Below are positions 50,656 through 62,356 of a stretch of 64,000 nt of DNA, one piece after another. Position 1 is the stretch's first letter. The number at the start of each line of letters is the position of its first letter. This stretch comes from Spodoptera frugiperda (taxonomy: Eukaryota > Arthropoda > Insecta > Lepidoptera > Noctuidae), in NCBI RefSeq assembly GCF_023101765.2, contig NC_064229.1, positions 5,522,001 through 5,586,000 of the forward strand. The letters are read 5' to 3'. A program made the position numbers and the translations under genes. The notes below the pieces were generated by a model, which was given only the letters and a program-made list of their open reading frames with translations, searched no databases and was not told the origin of the DNA.

Positions 50656-53600
50656 CTACGATGATAATGAATGCATAGATATAAGATAGGGCACAAATAA
50701 ATAATTCAAATAGTACTTTAATACCTCACCATCTTTATAGCCGAAGACCTCTTGTGACGCGTAAGTGATGTATAGGAATCCATCTTCGTCGCCATAGTTG
50801 TCGTACGCCTGTGCCATTGTCAGACTCATGCTCAGCATCGATTTGTTGTTTATTATCAGATATAAAGCCTGCAACAAGGAATAATTGTTACTCCTTAGTA
50901 CATCAGCTATCTGCCAATAAGTTCCATCGAAATCGATCCAACCATTTCAGAGATTAGCCGGAACAAACAGACAGATAAAAAGTTAAACCTTTATAGTTGT
51001 ACCGATTGTTGTCAGAGTTAAACCGATAGTATAATCGGAAAAATCTGAGTAAGTATCCGTTTATCAAGCTATGTTTCTTTGACTAGGCTAGCCTTTAAAG
51101 TATGAAATATGAATTATTGGTATCTTATGCTACCTCAGCCAATTGTTCAGGTCACTTGAAACAAATCTAGTTTATGAACTTATGTACTATGTAATATTAT
51201 CAATTAATTAATTCATTTATCTGTAAAGCTAATTGATTGATTACTGGATTACATCAATAATACTTTTACCCATCGATAGTGAATGGTTACAACCAGATTT
51301 AACTAGACTAGATCGAGACCTAGACTTTAGTATCAATCTGTGTGATACGTGTCAGAATTCTGTGCAGACGATCTGGCTGATTGTTTTAAATGTCTGTTGT
51401 AAGTTATCGATTCGTTCACAGAAATATGGTCTTTATAAGCTTGAAATACTTACTTGGTTAGGTTTTATTCGTATCCTATTTCTTATTATAACTAGAAACT
51501 GTGACATGGTGATATCTTCAGGAACTAAGAACTTTGATTTGTCCAACGTTGGGAGGTTTCTTTCTTTGTGATAACGTTCTACTATTAGCTGTAAACAAAC
51601 ATACAAATTAATTTATAGAACTTAAATTATGGCGTGTTTCAAAAGCTACTAAACGATGCCAACTGATCGTGGCTTATCGTTAAGGCATTAAATATAAACA
51701 AGCAAGCACACTTGTGTAAAAGTATTACGGTAGAAAACTTACGGGTATTTTGGTGGGAAATTTGCTTTTTATTGCCATTACTTCCTCCTTTCTGCTTACT
51801 GTAATAAAGAAAGGAAACAATAAATATATTTTCTGTATCATAATTCTAACTTTAGTGAGACAAATTAAATTAATTGTGCATACACAATGTATTCACGAAA
51901 CTGTTTGACTAGGTAAATTATCGTGCAATGCTATTCATGAATATAAGCCCTCAACGTGGCTCGAAACTAGTTGGGTTACCTTTTCAAACAGTTACGTGTG
52001 TAGGCTATGAACCGTTATTATTGTATAAAACATAGTAATGGTTTAAATTAAAGTATGACGATCAATAACATCCAAGTTCTTTGCACTATTTATCAATGCG
52101 ACTGCTAATCAACTTTTGCATTTGCTCGAGGTATTCATTATAAAAATTACGTATTTATATAAAATATATTTAACGTAGCAAACGAATCAATACCTTGGTA
52201 CTGTCACGAGGTTTAAGCAGTCCATAATTTCAACAATGGTTTTCACTCAGAACTTCCTCTGAAGAAAAAAGAATAATAATGTACTCTCAGTACATTATTA
52301 TTCTTTTTTTTCTACCTTGGCCCTGCATTAGGTATTTTTCCTGTGTTGTGGTTGCGTTTACAAATACATATAACAACCAGACCCGAAAAAACAACGATCA
52401 CATAAAGAGTTGCTCTGTGCGGGAATCGAACTCGCTTCACATTGAGCGGCAGGCAGTTGCCCAACCATCGCGCCAACCGTGCAGTCACATTAAACATTAT
52501 ATACTTTATAAACTTTTCTAGAATTAGAAGAATTTACAGTTGTGTTAAAATCACATGTATCGTATCTACAATCTACAAGACTATTATGGGCAGAATCAAC
52601 AAGAAACATGACGTGATGTATGACGACAAAAACTTAAGTAAATTTGTCTAGTATATGTCAATATTACTAAATATCAATTTGATTTTGATACGTACAATCG
52701 TTAAAGTTATTAAAATTATGTTAACTTTCCTACATAGGTACTTATTTACTCAAAATTATCTTTAAAGTATAAAAACACTACTTATTCTAAGTGTGTCATT
52801 CGCGATAATAATTTTTTTGAAGACCCCAATCTGTACCTAATCATCAGACCACCACAGCTGGGGCCCAGTGGTGCTGATGCCGACCCGGAGCTGCGGACTG
52901 CCTATCGGGTCACCGGGGCTCCGGCTTGAAAAGCTGGATTAGGAACGGTGTGGTTTTTAGTCAGTAATTCTCACATTCCCTCTCGCCTCGCCCAAGGCAG
53001 ATGTCATTGGATGATTTTTCCCCCTCAATCTATAAATCTACTTTGATGACATTATATGAGACCCATAATTATGTCCTATGTGAATTGATATATCCACAAT
53101 TAATGTCGTTTTATGGTAACACGAGCGTGGTCACGTTTTACTAAATTAGATCAACAATTATATTAGCCAATTTTAACGCACTGATAACTAGAACTAACGT
53201 ACTAACATAACACATAATCTGATGGTTCAATGAACTTCATAACTGCATAAACAATTTGCTAATTATACATACCTACATAGTTATATCGTAAATTATCAAA
53301 ACATCTGTTTCGAGATCTCAAATGGGCTATTGACATAAATTTAGAATGATCTATCTGAAGAGTTATCGGCCGCCGTGTAGTGGTAAACAAATTAAATCGA
53401 TTACTTGTTACATTGGATTGTTTATTACAACTATTTGGTACTTATTTGAAGTATTTGAACGACAAAGTAAACAATTCTTGGTGTCCTCGGTAAAGAGCGT
53501 TCTAGCAACATTATTTGGTTTGAAAATAACAGTCTTTGAAGCTTCTATCTTTCCATATAGCTAAATGGGTACAAACCTATCAATTGTTCATGTCTAGGAA

Positions 53601-53927
53601 CATTAATTTATTGATGAACAAAAAAAGGAATTTCTGAGGCTATTTAAAAAAATTTTTTTCTTCAAAGTATACACTCACTGTCATTGGGTGGATTGATATT
53701 GATACTCTTATATATTAAAGTGCAATTAATCTTAAGTACAAGTATCTATTGCTACTTAATAACACTTTGTAACACACGGACTTTGAAATGGAAAATCTTA
53801 ACTAATATATAATTAATGATAATGTAAAAAAACAAGACTTACTGAAAGGTTTTTTAGATTTGAAGCACTGTTTCACATTGTGATTCACATCGTGTTTTAT
53901 TAATGTTGTTATGAAGTTCAACTCCAT
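50656..53927 (-). CDS. Atg8/LC3-like protein, upstream copy (long C-terminal tail)
   Basis: Exons in coding order: 53927-53843, 51798-51743, 51588-51454 and 50868-50656; 162 aa. The core shows KSKFPTKIP, VERYHKERNLPTLDKSKFLVP, DITMSQFLVIIRNR, YLIINNKSMLSMS and DEDGFLYITYASQEVFG (Gly135), very like LC3 (which has DEDGFLYMVYASQETFG). After Gly135, 27 residues follow (begin YKDGEVLKYY), which Atg4 would have to remove. A donor-like GAG|GTATTA sits six codons after Gly135, so a spliced, different tail is possible. Intron 1 (2 kb) carries two SINEs and a hairpin. This copy is the more conventional autophagy modifier of the pair. Confidence 0.88.
51925..51985. repeat. Fragment of a common moth repeat
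   Basis: 'ctattcatgaatataagccc' and 'ggctcgaaactagttgggtt' match 43775-43840 and, in part, 61965-62005. Intron of the upstream Atg8-like gene. Confidence 0.5.
52265..52309. repeat. Perfect 21-bp inverted repeat (hairpin)
   Basis: Left arm 52265-52285 and right arm 52289-52309 are exact reverse complements around a 3-base loop (CTC). The core is gtact/agtac. It abuts the SINE at 52318. Confidence 0.9.
52318..52486 (-). mobile_element. tRNA-derived SINE, family B, copy 3
   Basis: Minus strand: B box GGTTCGATTCC lost to GAGTTCGATTCCCGC, otherwise close to the 17480 copy ('aagagttgctctgtgcggga', 'ggcagttgcccaaccatcg'). Sense to the host Atg8-like gene. Confidence 0.75.
52885..53028 (+). mobile_element. 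SINE-A copy in Atg8-like intron
   Basis: Begins ccggagctgcggactgcct, has 'gtggtttttagtcagtaa' and ends in a C-run plus TCAA. Small internal deletion. Antisense to the host gene. Confidence 0.8.
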
Positions 53928-54794
53928 TTTGAATTGGCCGATCTCACAGTTACCACGTTTGGTCTCGCGGTGTCGTGCACTAGGCGCGCAGTACGAACCT
54001 CGACTACAGCAATGTAAATATCTACGGCACTTTTATCATTTTAACATGGACGCACGGAGCACGCTCGTAAACAACACGATAATCAGACCCCTTTTAATTT
54101 CTATTATTCATAGTTGCATTTCACTTTGAGTGATAGTGATTACTCTATTACTGGCCGTTTGTCACGTATTTCTTTATTGATTTATTTGCATAATACCCTC
54201 GATAAGACGACATTTGACAGTGATTGCTCTTTCTCTTTTTAACATTACTGTGTTTGAGAGTAAATATTAAAAATTATTAGCTAGCTATTGTTAGCTACCG
54301 AATTTGAACTTTGGTGTACATTAATAAGAACTACAGAAAGCGTCATGAAACTTTTTAAAAGGTTTCATGGTCCTTTATTGATAGGTATAGTAGATAGGCT
54401 TTCTATACGTTTCTACATTTACAGGTAATCCAGGCTCAAATCTTTTTAAATGAACCTATGACCGTACCCTACTGATACTTAAGAATTTTCTGACGACAAT
54501 ATGTCTCTTTACCCACCAAGGTTGGTACCTGTTGATATCAACTCATGCCTTCGACCGCTTCTATCCAGTTAAATAAGATGGCGAGGAAGAAAATAATATT
54601 ATCATTAATTTTATTTATCTGTGTACGTGATTAGTACATTAGAAACTAATTGAATATTAATCATACGTGGTTGGAACTCAAAACCTATCACACAGATCAC
54701 AAAACACCCACACATCTCTAACTTGGTCCAGTGACTGCAAGCTTGACGCGGGGCCCCGGGTTCCTTTTCAGGATTTGTCAAAGGATGAGGAAAC

Positions 54795-54920
54795 TTTTTT
54801 CAAGGGGGGAATCATCCAATTACTTCTCCCACCTTGGGCGAGGCAAGAGACTCAGACTCTTACTGACTAAAAACCACCCCGTTCCTACTCCTGCCCTTCG
54901 AGCCGGAGCCCCAGTAAACC
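54795..54920 (-). mobile_element. SINE-A copy, truncated, reverse
   Basis: 'acttctcccaccttgggcga', 'ctgactaaaaaccaccccgt' and 'gagccggagccccagtaaac'. It lacks the first about 25 bases of the element (its right edge on this strand). Confidence 0.75.
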
Positions 54921-55334
54921 GGATGAGTGAGACTTGGTGTCCAAAATTGTGCCCGAAGCATTTCGATAAGTTCACCTCCTGTCTTCTGTTAATATTATGC
55001 AGAACCGTGTGTAAGTAGAATAAAAATAAAATTGAGACCCATAAAGCAAAACCTAATGATAACCCCACGGTTTCCTCTACCGGATGTTTGCTACAGACCT
55101 GCCGATATATTTTGACGGAAATATTTTAATCTATCGCAACTATGTTGAGAAAGGTTAGACTAATTAGTATTAATTATGATCTATCCTCTAAGCTAAGTAG
55201 GTAGATATATCTACCTGATATAGGCTAGGACAGTGTGATTACTGCGTGAACATCATAACGTGAATAAAGGATGTTCCTCGATAAACCAACGTGACATTGT
55301 CTCTGTGTATATCTAGCTGAAGTTTCACGTGGCA

Positions 55335-55403
55335 TTACACGGCTGGTGCAGTGGCTGGGACATCGCCTGTTACGCAACGTGTTGCGAGTTTGGTTCCGGT
55401 AAA
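55335..55403 (+). mobile_element. tRNA-like SINE head
   Basis: The A-box-like 'ggtgcagtggctggg' and B-box-like 'gagtttggttccgg' are about 35 bases apart. No clover leaf can be closed, so a SINE or tRNA pseudogene rather than a tRNA. Confidence 0.45.
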
Positions 55404-57462
55404 CAACTCAGTACTATTTCTGATATAAGTTAAGTATCATATTTAAATGTTGTTATGGCTTCGTATGTAATTTATATTAGTTTATTTTCGTGATACGAGA
55501 AAAATAGCTAACGTGTGGAAATGGTATGTGCAAAAATTACTCGACCCCGCGCGTGGTCATTCGATGAGCGTGTCTCTTGCAGATGTCCGCTTAACAGCTT
55601 TACCCTTTAATAGCTACGATGACATACCTAGTAGGTATATATCTTTTATTTCCCTGAAAGAGCTTACTCTTTTATTAGGGCATAGAAAAAGCATTATAAT
55701 TACGCATTTGAAGTTATTTTTAATCATCTCTATTCATAAATCCATGAACACTACATAGAAGAAGATAGTGACAGAGAGTGATTAGTACCACTAAATTAAT
55801 CTTCTATCCTATATGAACCCTTGCTGGGGAGAATCCCGCCTACTAGTTCATTATAACTTCAAACAATAACTTGGCAACTTCTCAGAAAATATAACGGTTC
55901 CTTAATATTTCTGTTTGTCACCTAATTAAACAATTTGTCATTCGGTCAACAATATCGACACATATTGGTTCATTGTATCATACGGTACAGAACACCAATG
56001 ACCATTCGATACAAGACTGTAAATTATATCTATTAGTAGCCACACCCCTAATTTGACCTTAGGACTAGCTATAAAGAGGATACCTCGGAGAAAACTGTAA
56101 GTGGCACAGAAATCGCTACGAGGCCAAGCAAAAATCCTCAATCCATTGTCAAAATTCTTAACCTTAACGACTTTCTACAACAGAGGAATTATTTTAGTAG
56201 GTACTTATTTAACGGTATTTATTTAACTTAAGTGTCGAATAGGTACCTACCTCTTCAGAGCATTTCAGGTGTGATGTAAGCTATATTTCTGTAGATGTAC
56301 GGAAACTATAACACAGACTATAATGAGTACCATCTATGCGCATATAAGTACCTACACTAGCAACGAAATATAATAATATATTGTAGGCAAGCAAGTATAA
56401 ATAAAGGAATGTTTTGATGTTTTTAAGATCTATGACGACAAATGACGATAATACGATAATGCTCGTAAATGAGGGGTGTCTAATTAGTTTCTGTATGAGA
56501 TATCTAAAATAAATATGGATTACTAATTGCTTTAGGCATTTAATATTATGGAAATAGCATCTCCCATTGAGTCAACAGGAAGAGATATGTACCTAACTTT
56601 GATCTTGATAAATGATGAGACGATCAAACAAGTACAATACTTGCCTTTAAGCCTAGACCTACATAAGTTACATAACTGCATTGTGTCTAGTTAGGATAAT
56701 TTACAGACGCTGTGTAACCAACAGCTTTTTTAGAATAATATTGAGTCTTGCATACATACTCTAGTATGGCATAAAAAGAAAGACCAGAAGAAATGATGAG
56801 ACGAACCAGTGAAATAACGACACGCTGTATCTACAAAGTCTTTAAAAACTTATAGATTTGCTTACATTTTATTATTATCAGTCATCTGCATTCTGTATGA
56901 AAAATGAACGTAAATTTATTGAACGCAGAATTTTCCTCACTGACGTTTCCGTTCCTTTACACGTCTGCTATCATTCTTCAAAAGCACTATTCAATAAACT
57001 ATTTGTATTTTTTTTTCTCACGAAATGTTTCATATTACAATAATTATAAAATATCAATTTAGTTAAATATTATCAATCTTACTGGCAAAACTGCTTTTAC
57101 GATAGTGGGTCATAAACAGAATCCCTAACTTCTGACAAACTTCAGTGAAATGGAGCACACTTGACTCCTAGCGACTGAAAATGAATTATCGAATTTCTGA
57201 ATTATTTTATTAAAATTAAATCACATAGTGTAGCCGTAAGTGTACTACGTAGGCGTAAAAAAAAATATTGCTTTAGGTATTATTAGTTGACTGAGTATTT
57301 TGTACGGTTTTATTTACTAACACATTTTGCTTCATCGATGGACTTTAGAATCGATAACCCAATTTCTTTTAAGTTTTTAAATGACTGCAATTGTGCATTA
57401 GTGCGTCGCTGTAAAATGCTGTTGTGTTAAGGTTGTGTGAAGTTGTTGTGCCCGTTGTGACC

Positions 57463-60400
57463 ATGCTTTTCACACCGATTTATATTGCTATGACCTTTAT
57501 AAAGACCTGGAGAATTCGCTCTTTCCGAGCTCGTCTACTTGAATTTTTGAGCGGTAACACAAGTGTCGCATTTTGTAAAGTTCCTGAGAATGCAGCCGGT
57601 AAGTCTTAATTAAATTTAACGAGGATGTTATGTCACTCCCTTATAAAAAAAATATTTAAATCAGCCTAAGTAGTAAGCATGACATTAAAAAATAAATCAA
57701 TAACTAATTAATAATTAATTACTTAATTCTAATAATAGAACTAACTTACCCAGAATTTCTATAATGTTAAATCTTTCTTACTTTTTTACAGAAACCCCTA
57801 CACTTAGTTCTAAGCTATGTACAAATCCAAAAAATGCATATCTATGTGACTTACTGGACTATACGAATGCTACGAGGATCTGTAGTATGAAGCCGACGCA
57901 GTTGATAGAGATCAATGACTGGGTGACGTGTGCCAATGGGCTGCCACTCGGCTCCAGTGATCAGTCTCCCATCACTGATTTAGATGTGGACGTGTTGTTT
58001 GAGTGTGAGATGGAACCCCATGACAATACAGGACAAGATATCATTACTGTAAGTTATTGCTGATATAATTTTATTTGTATGATTATACATAAAAGTTAGA
58101 ATATTTAATTCAATTAAACCATCAGGTACAATTAATTTCTAAAGGTAAAACATATTCAAAAAATTGTATATATGTGTCTACTAGTCTGCACTTTTGTGAG
58201 GACATCTGCTGGCTCTAGGGTTTTTGCATTTTAGAATCTATTATTGTTCTGTTAAAGTTGAAACTTATAAGTACCTATTTATACTGTTCTATGAAGAACA
58301 AACTATATTTTGAATTTGAATATACAATTTGAATATTTTAATTCCAGTTAGAGTCCATGGGTCAGCCAGTGGCGTGGAAGGCGGGCTCCCACCTTGCTAT
58401 AATAGTGAAGACTAACATAGAACACCTGAGTGTCATCGGTTTCAATTTCATCGGAGGAGAGTTTGTCATAGACCACAATCTGCCTGTTGTGAGGATACAG
58501 AGTAAGTTCACAATATAATATATATTTAAAAAATAAAACTTTTAGGTAATTGATCTTTAAACAATCTCTTTTGTTAATTTCCAGCTGTTCAACTGTCAGG
58601 AGAACCAAATAAAGCCTCAGATACATCAATGAGGAGTCTCCGCAGTGACATCCAACACAGTCTCAAACAGCCAGCCACTGAATTCCAATGGCCAGTACAC
58701 GCAGCCCTCCTCAGGAAACTCTCGAAAGTAGTAGATATCAAGTCTGATGCTAAGAATACCATACAGATGAATGGAAGCAGTGGAGACCTAGTGCTTGAAG
58801 TACCGCCTCCTCGGAAAACTGTCACTCTAGCTGATGTCAGTGTCAACACAGGCAAGTCATTATCAGGAGAAGAAACAGACAATGCTGAGGATAGTAAAAA
58901 GGCAGTAGAAGTTGCAACAAAGCCAGAGGAACTGCAGCCCGAGGAAAAGGAAGTAGTAGTGGAAAATGTCACAGTAGAAATACAACACAATATCACACCA
59001 AAGAAATCTAGTTTAAAACTTGACTTGAAGAAAGGCACGAGCCAGCTATCAACTTCTCTATTAAACATATCTAGCCAAATAAAGTCTGTAACTACTCATA
59101 AAAGGATAGTAAGTACGACTGGACCGAAGAGGCCGCAGTCCCAGATAGATTGCTACCCCGTCAAGGAGGAGGCCCCTAGGAGTTCAAGCTCGCAGAGTAC
59201 GCCGAAATCTGTGAAAAGTTCCCGTCCATTAGTGAATACAAAGTCACCGAATGTGTTGATATATTCTGATAGTGTAGTAGCTAGAGATAATTTGGAGGCC
59301 TCCCTTAGGAAAATACTGGATTGCGATAGGTAAGTGTTTTACAACCTTGTGATATAATTTGACACTGCTGAGCTTGATGATAAAATTATATTTATTTCAG
59401 TAAAATGATAATGTTTTGTTTACATTACAATGCACTCATTCACTTATCAGCCAAAATGGTTTAATACCATCACGTTTATATGTATATTAAGATAAGATTA
59501 TTTCATATTATTAAAATTCATGTCCAAAGAGTATGTAGCAAATGGAGTACATAACTTGTTACTTTAGCTTAGCATATTACCGCACTTTACGATTATTGAC
59601 GCTTTTACGTCAACAGCCGTAAAAGTTTTTATGGTAATGTTATTGACAGGTATAATGTTTCTTATTATAGGTATACGTTATACGTGGTGTCTCGTGAAAC
59701 GCTCGAGGCGGGAGCGTGGCGCGGACGGGCGGCGCTGGTGGCTGTAGCGGGGTGTGTGGGACGGGCCGCACCGTTGTTGTTGGCGCATTTGTTAGCGGGA
59801 GGCCGACTGCTCGCACTATGTTCTGATTTATTACACACTGTGCTGCCGTATTATAAGACTGCCGAGGTAAGAGACATTAATGAGTGCTCAACTCCAAAAT
59901 TAAATCTGTTACCACTTATTAAGCAATCGCGCTTGTAACCACTTGACCAACGTTTGTATTGTAACTCTCACATTTAATTAAACCTTTAATAATTCTTTCG
60001 CCAGGTTCGTGAAAATGAAATAGTCCAATTCACATACGACAAATGGAAGTCTGTGAAGATGAAACATCACATATTCTGCTACCAAGCGTCGCCTGCGAAG
60101 AAACAATTCTCCACAGAAAGCGACAGGCAGTAAGTACCTCTGTTAATTAGTGATATTAATTTGTGTGTGTGATATGTGTTTGTTTAAAACGGAGTAATGG
60201 ACAAATTAAGTGCTAATAAACACGAACCTGTTGAGTTTCGTCAGCTCTTTGACCAACCTAAACCTTTGTGTAAGCTAACCTAAGCTGTGATCTCCAATCC
60301 GAATGCCAAACTTTGAGATTATCACCAGTAGAGGAACCGCAGTTATATTTCGAAAATCGACATTTAACTTAGCTCTCCATTTGTTCATTACTCCGTGTCT

Positions 60401-62356
60401 CAAAAAACAATGCTTATAAATAATATTTTGATCAATTTACAGAGCAAGTCAGGAAAATAATATGTATCGGTACGCAAAACATACTATTGAAGTAGAATCC
60501 CTTTAATTTTCAGCCCTCATAATTATTATAGTTGACTTATGACGTTATGACACATTATTGGGCATTTATTTATTTATTTATTACCTATAGTACCTATATT
60601 TATATTACAAGTTGCTATTTTCACTCACGAATGACAAAAGTTACATGCAACAGAAGTTATGTATAAGTTCTAAACAAAATATACAGAATATTTATACATA
60701 TATTCGATTGTTTAATGCTTTATTTATTTTTGTATTTTATGCATGTGTATGCGTAGATAAATTGTTGGATCATTCACATGAACTTTACATACTTACTTAT
60801 TTACATACAACACAGTTATAACTTTATACATATATACTATTAGAATGGCTGAACAGGGATGGCTGAGACATATTATACATAATATTAAGTTAAAGTAGCA
60901 TAGCAACGTATTTATAAATAATAAAATACTCTAATCATGAATATTTACTGTATATTACTAATGCAACTTATGACGTAGTACAAACGTAATAACGTGTATT
61001 TTGCACTAGCAACAAAAGTTATATGGTAGATAATACAAAATGCTTTTAGACACAGATTAATGAGATATCAGATACTAAATTTCCTTACTAATCAAAGTGG
61101 TCACGCCAATGTATAATACAATTTTCCCCACCTCGCCTCTTCCCGTGGGTGTGCAATCTCCTTGTTCTTGCTTCATGGGGAAAAACAACACATTTGTCAG
61201 AGACTAGGTAGTAGTGTTCTCTGGTTAACTTTAATTTTTCAAACTGCTATCCCCTCTTAATATGAAAAGGCCCATAATCTGTTAATGATTATAAAATATT
61301 AGCACAGGAAGTGTGGTATCTGTTTATTATGTAATCTGTGAGTTAGACAAGCCACTTAAAAAGTATAAAATAGTATAAATACACCATCTGCGTCGCAAGT
61401 TGTAATAAATAGTCTATAGTCTAGTTGTTACTTAAAGATTTTTGTATAGATAAAAAGAAAAGCTATCATTCTTTAAAATTGTTTAATATAAATCTATTAT
61501 TATTATATCGATAGATAGTTTTGATGATTAAATAAGAATTTTAATCAAGATTCAAGATCGTTGATACTTGATACCATAAATAGGTAAAAATATTAAAAAG
61601 AAAATAGCTGCGTGGTTTTAATAAAGTACTCGTAACAATCTTCTAAATTATATTAATGAAATATGCAGAAATTTTGATCTTTAAAGTTCTATACAAAAAT
61701 CTCAATCTCTTACGTTTATCACTCCAGTTCTAAATGAGTATGAGTACATCTAGGCCATCCAAGTACACGGGGCACCCTGGCCACGAGCTGGACATCCAGG
61801 TGCTGGCCTCTGAGGAGACCTGGCGCACACCATCACTGCTGCAGTCCACAGACCTCACTAACGGGGGCATCGCTATATTCTCACAGGTACGTTAAAACAG
61901 GATTTTAAATTAAATTATTCAACAAGTTTCTATAATATTACAACAATAAACTAACTAAGTATGGGTCCTCGTTGTAGCTCGAAACTAGTCGGACGTCTAC
62001 GTGAAACGGCCATAATATTATTTAAACTTGGTTCGACGTGGTCTATGTTCAATAGTGGATGTCTTGTAAATGATTTTTGGGGTATTACTGAGAATTATCA
62101 AGAATTATTGGGATAATTCTAATTACAGCCGACAGTCACGCTAGAGACCACTTGAATAACGAGGCTTTTTCATTTTCAGATTCATTTAGAAGCCGACCCC
62201 AGCGACTACTTAGGCGACGAAGGAATGAAAAGCAACGATGCTCGTCTGGGGATTATTCACAAAATCTTAGGCGATATTCTCGGTCTTCATGTAAAGGAAC
62301 CAAAAGAAATGACGCAGATTGAGTATACACGAGGATTCTTCCTAGGAAACCATGTG
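57463..62356 (+). CDS. Hcs: Holocarboxylase synthetase (biotin-protein ligase), N-terminal part
   Basis: Eight exons in phase: 57463-57598, 57792-58048, 58348-58501, 58585-59329, 59671-59866, 60005-60129, 61739-61886 and 62180-62356; 646 residues. The model then leaves the window without a stop. Recognition rests on the HLCS N-terminal module: SPNVLIYSDSVVA, DRYTLYVVSRE, LLAGGRLLALCSD (vertebrate LSQGGKVLGLSS), GHELDIQVLASEE and KSNDARLGIIHKILGDILGL. The enzyme attaches biotin to acetyl-, propionyl-, pyruvate and methylcrotonyl-CoA carboxylases. The BirA-like catalytic domain lies to the right of the window. Odd points: a hydrophobic N-terminus (MLFTPIYIAMTFIKTW then Arg-rich), a low-complexity acidic/Ser-rich linker in the 745-base exon, and two in-frame acceptors six bases apart at 61738 and 61744. 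Confidence 0.88.
60130..61738 (+). other. HCS intron, nothing further recognised
   Basis: AT-rich intron sequence with short ORFs only. I see no repeat family of this window in it. Confidence 0.5.

Larger units (their letters stand above)
53928..57462. other. Intergenic region, promoters of Atg8-like and HCS genes
   Basis: The CpG-richer DNA at about 53930-54060 is the likely promoter of the upstream Atg8-like gene. There is a truncated SINE-A at 54795-54920 and a tRNA-like SINE head at 55335-55403. The rest is AT-rich and without gene signals. The HCS promoter lies somewhere in about 57100-57460. Confidence 0.5.

Noticed and set aside
58589..59068. 159-codon minus-strand ORF, Ser-rich
   Set aside because: Antisense to the large HCS exon; its Ser-rich composition follows from the acidic/Glu-rich linker codons on the sense strand.
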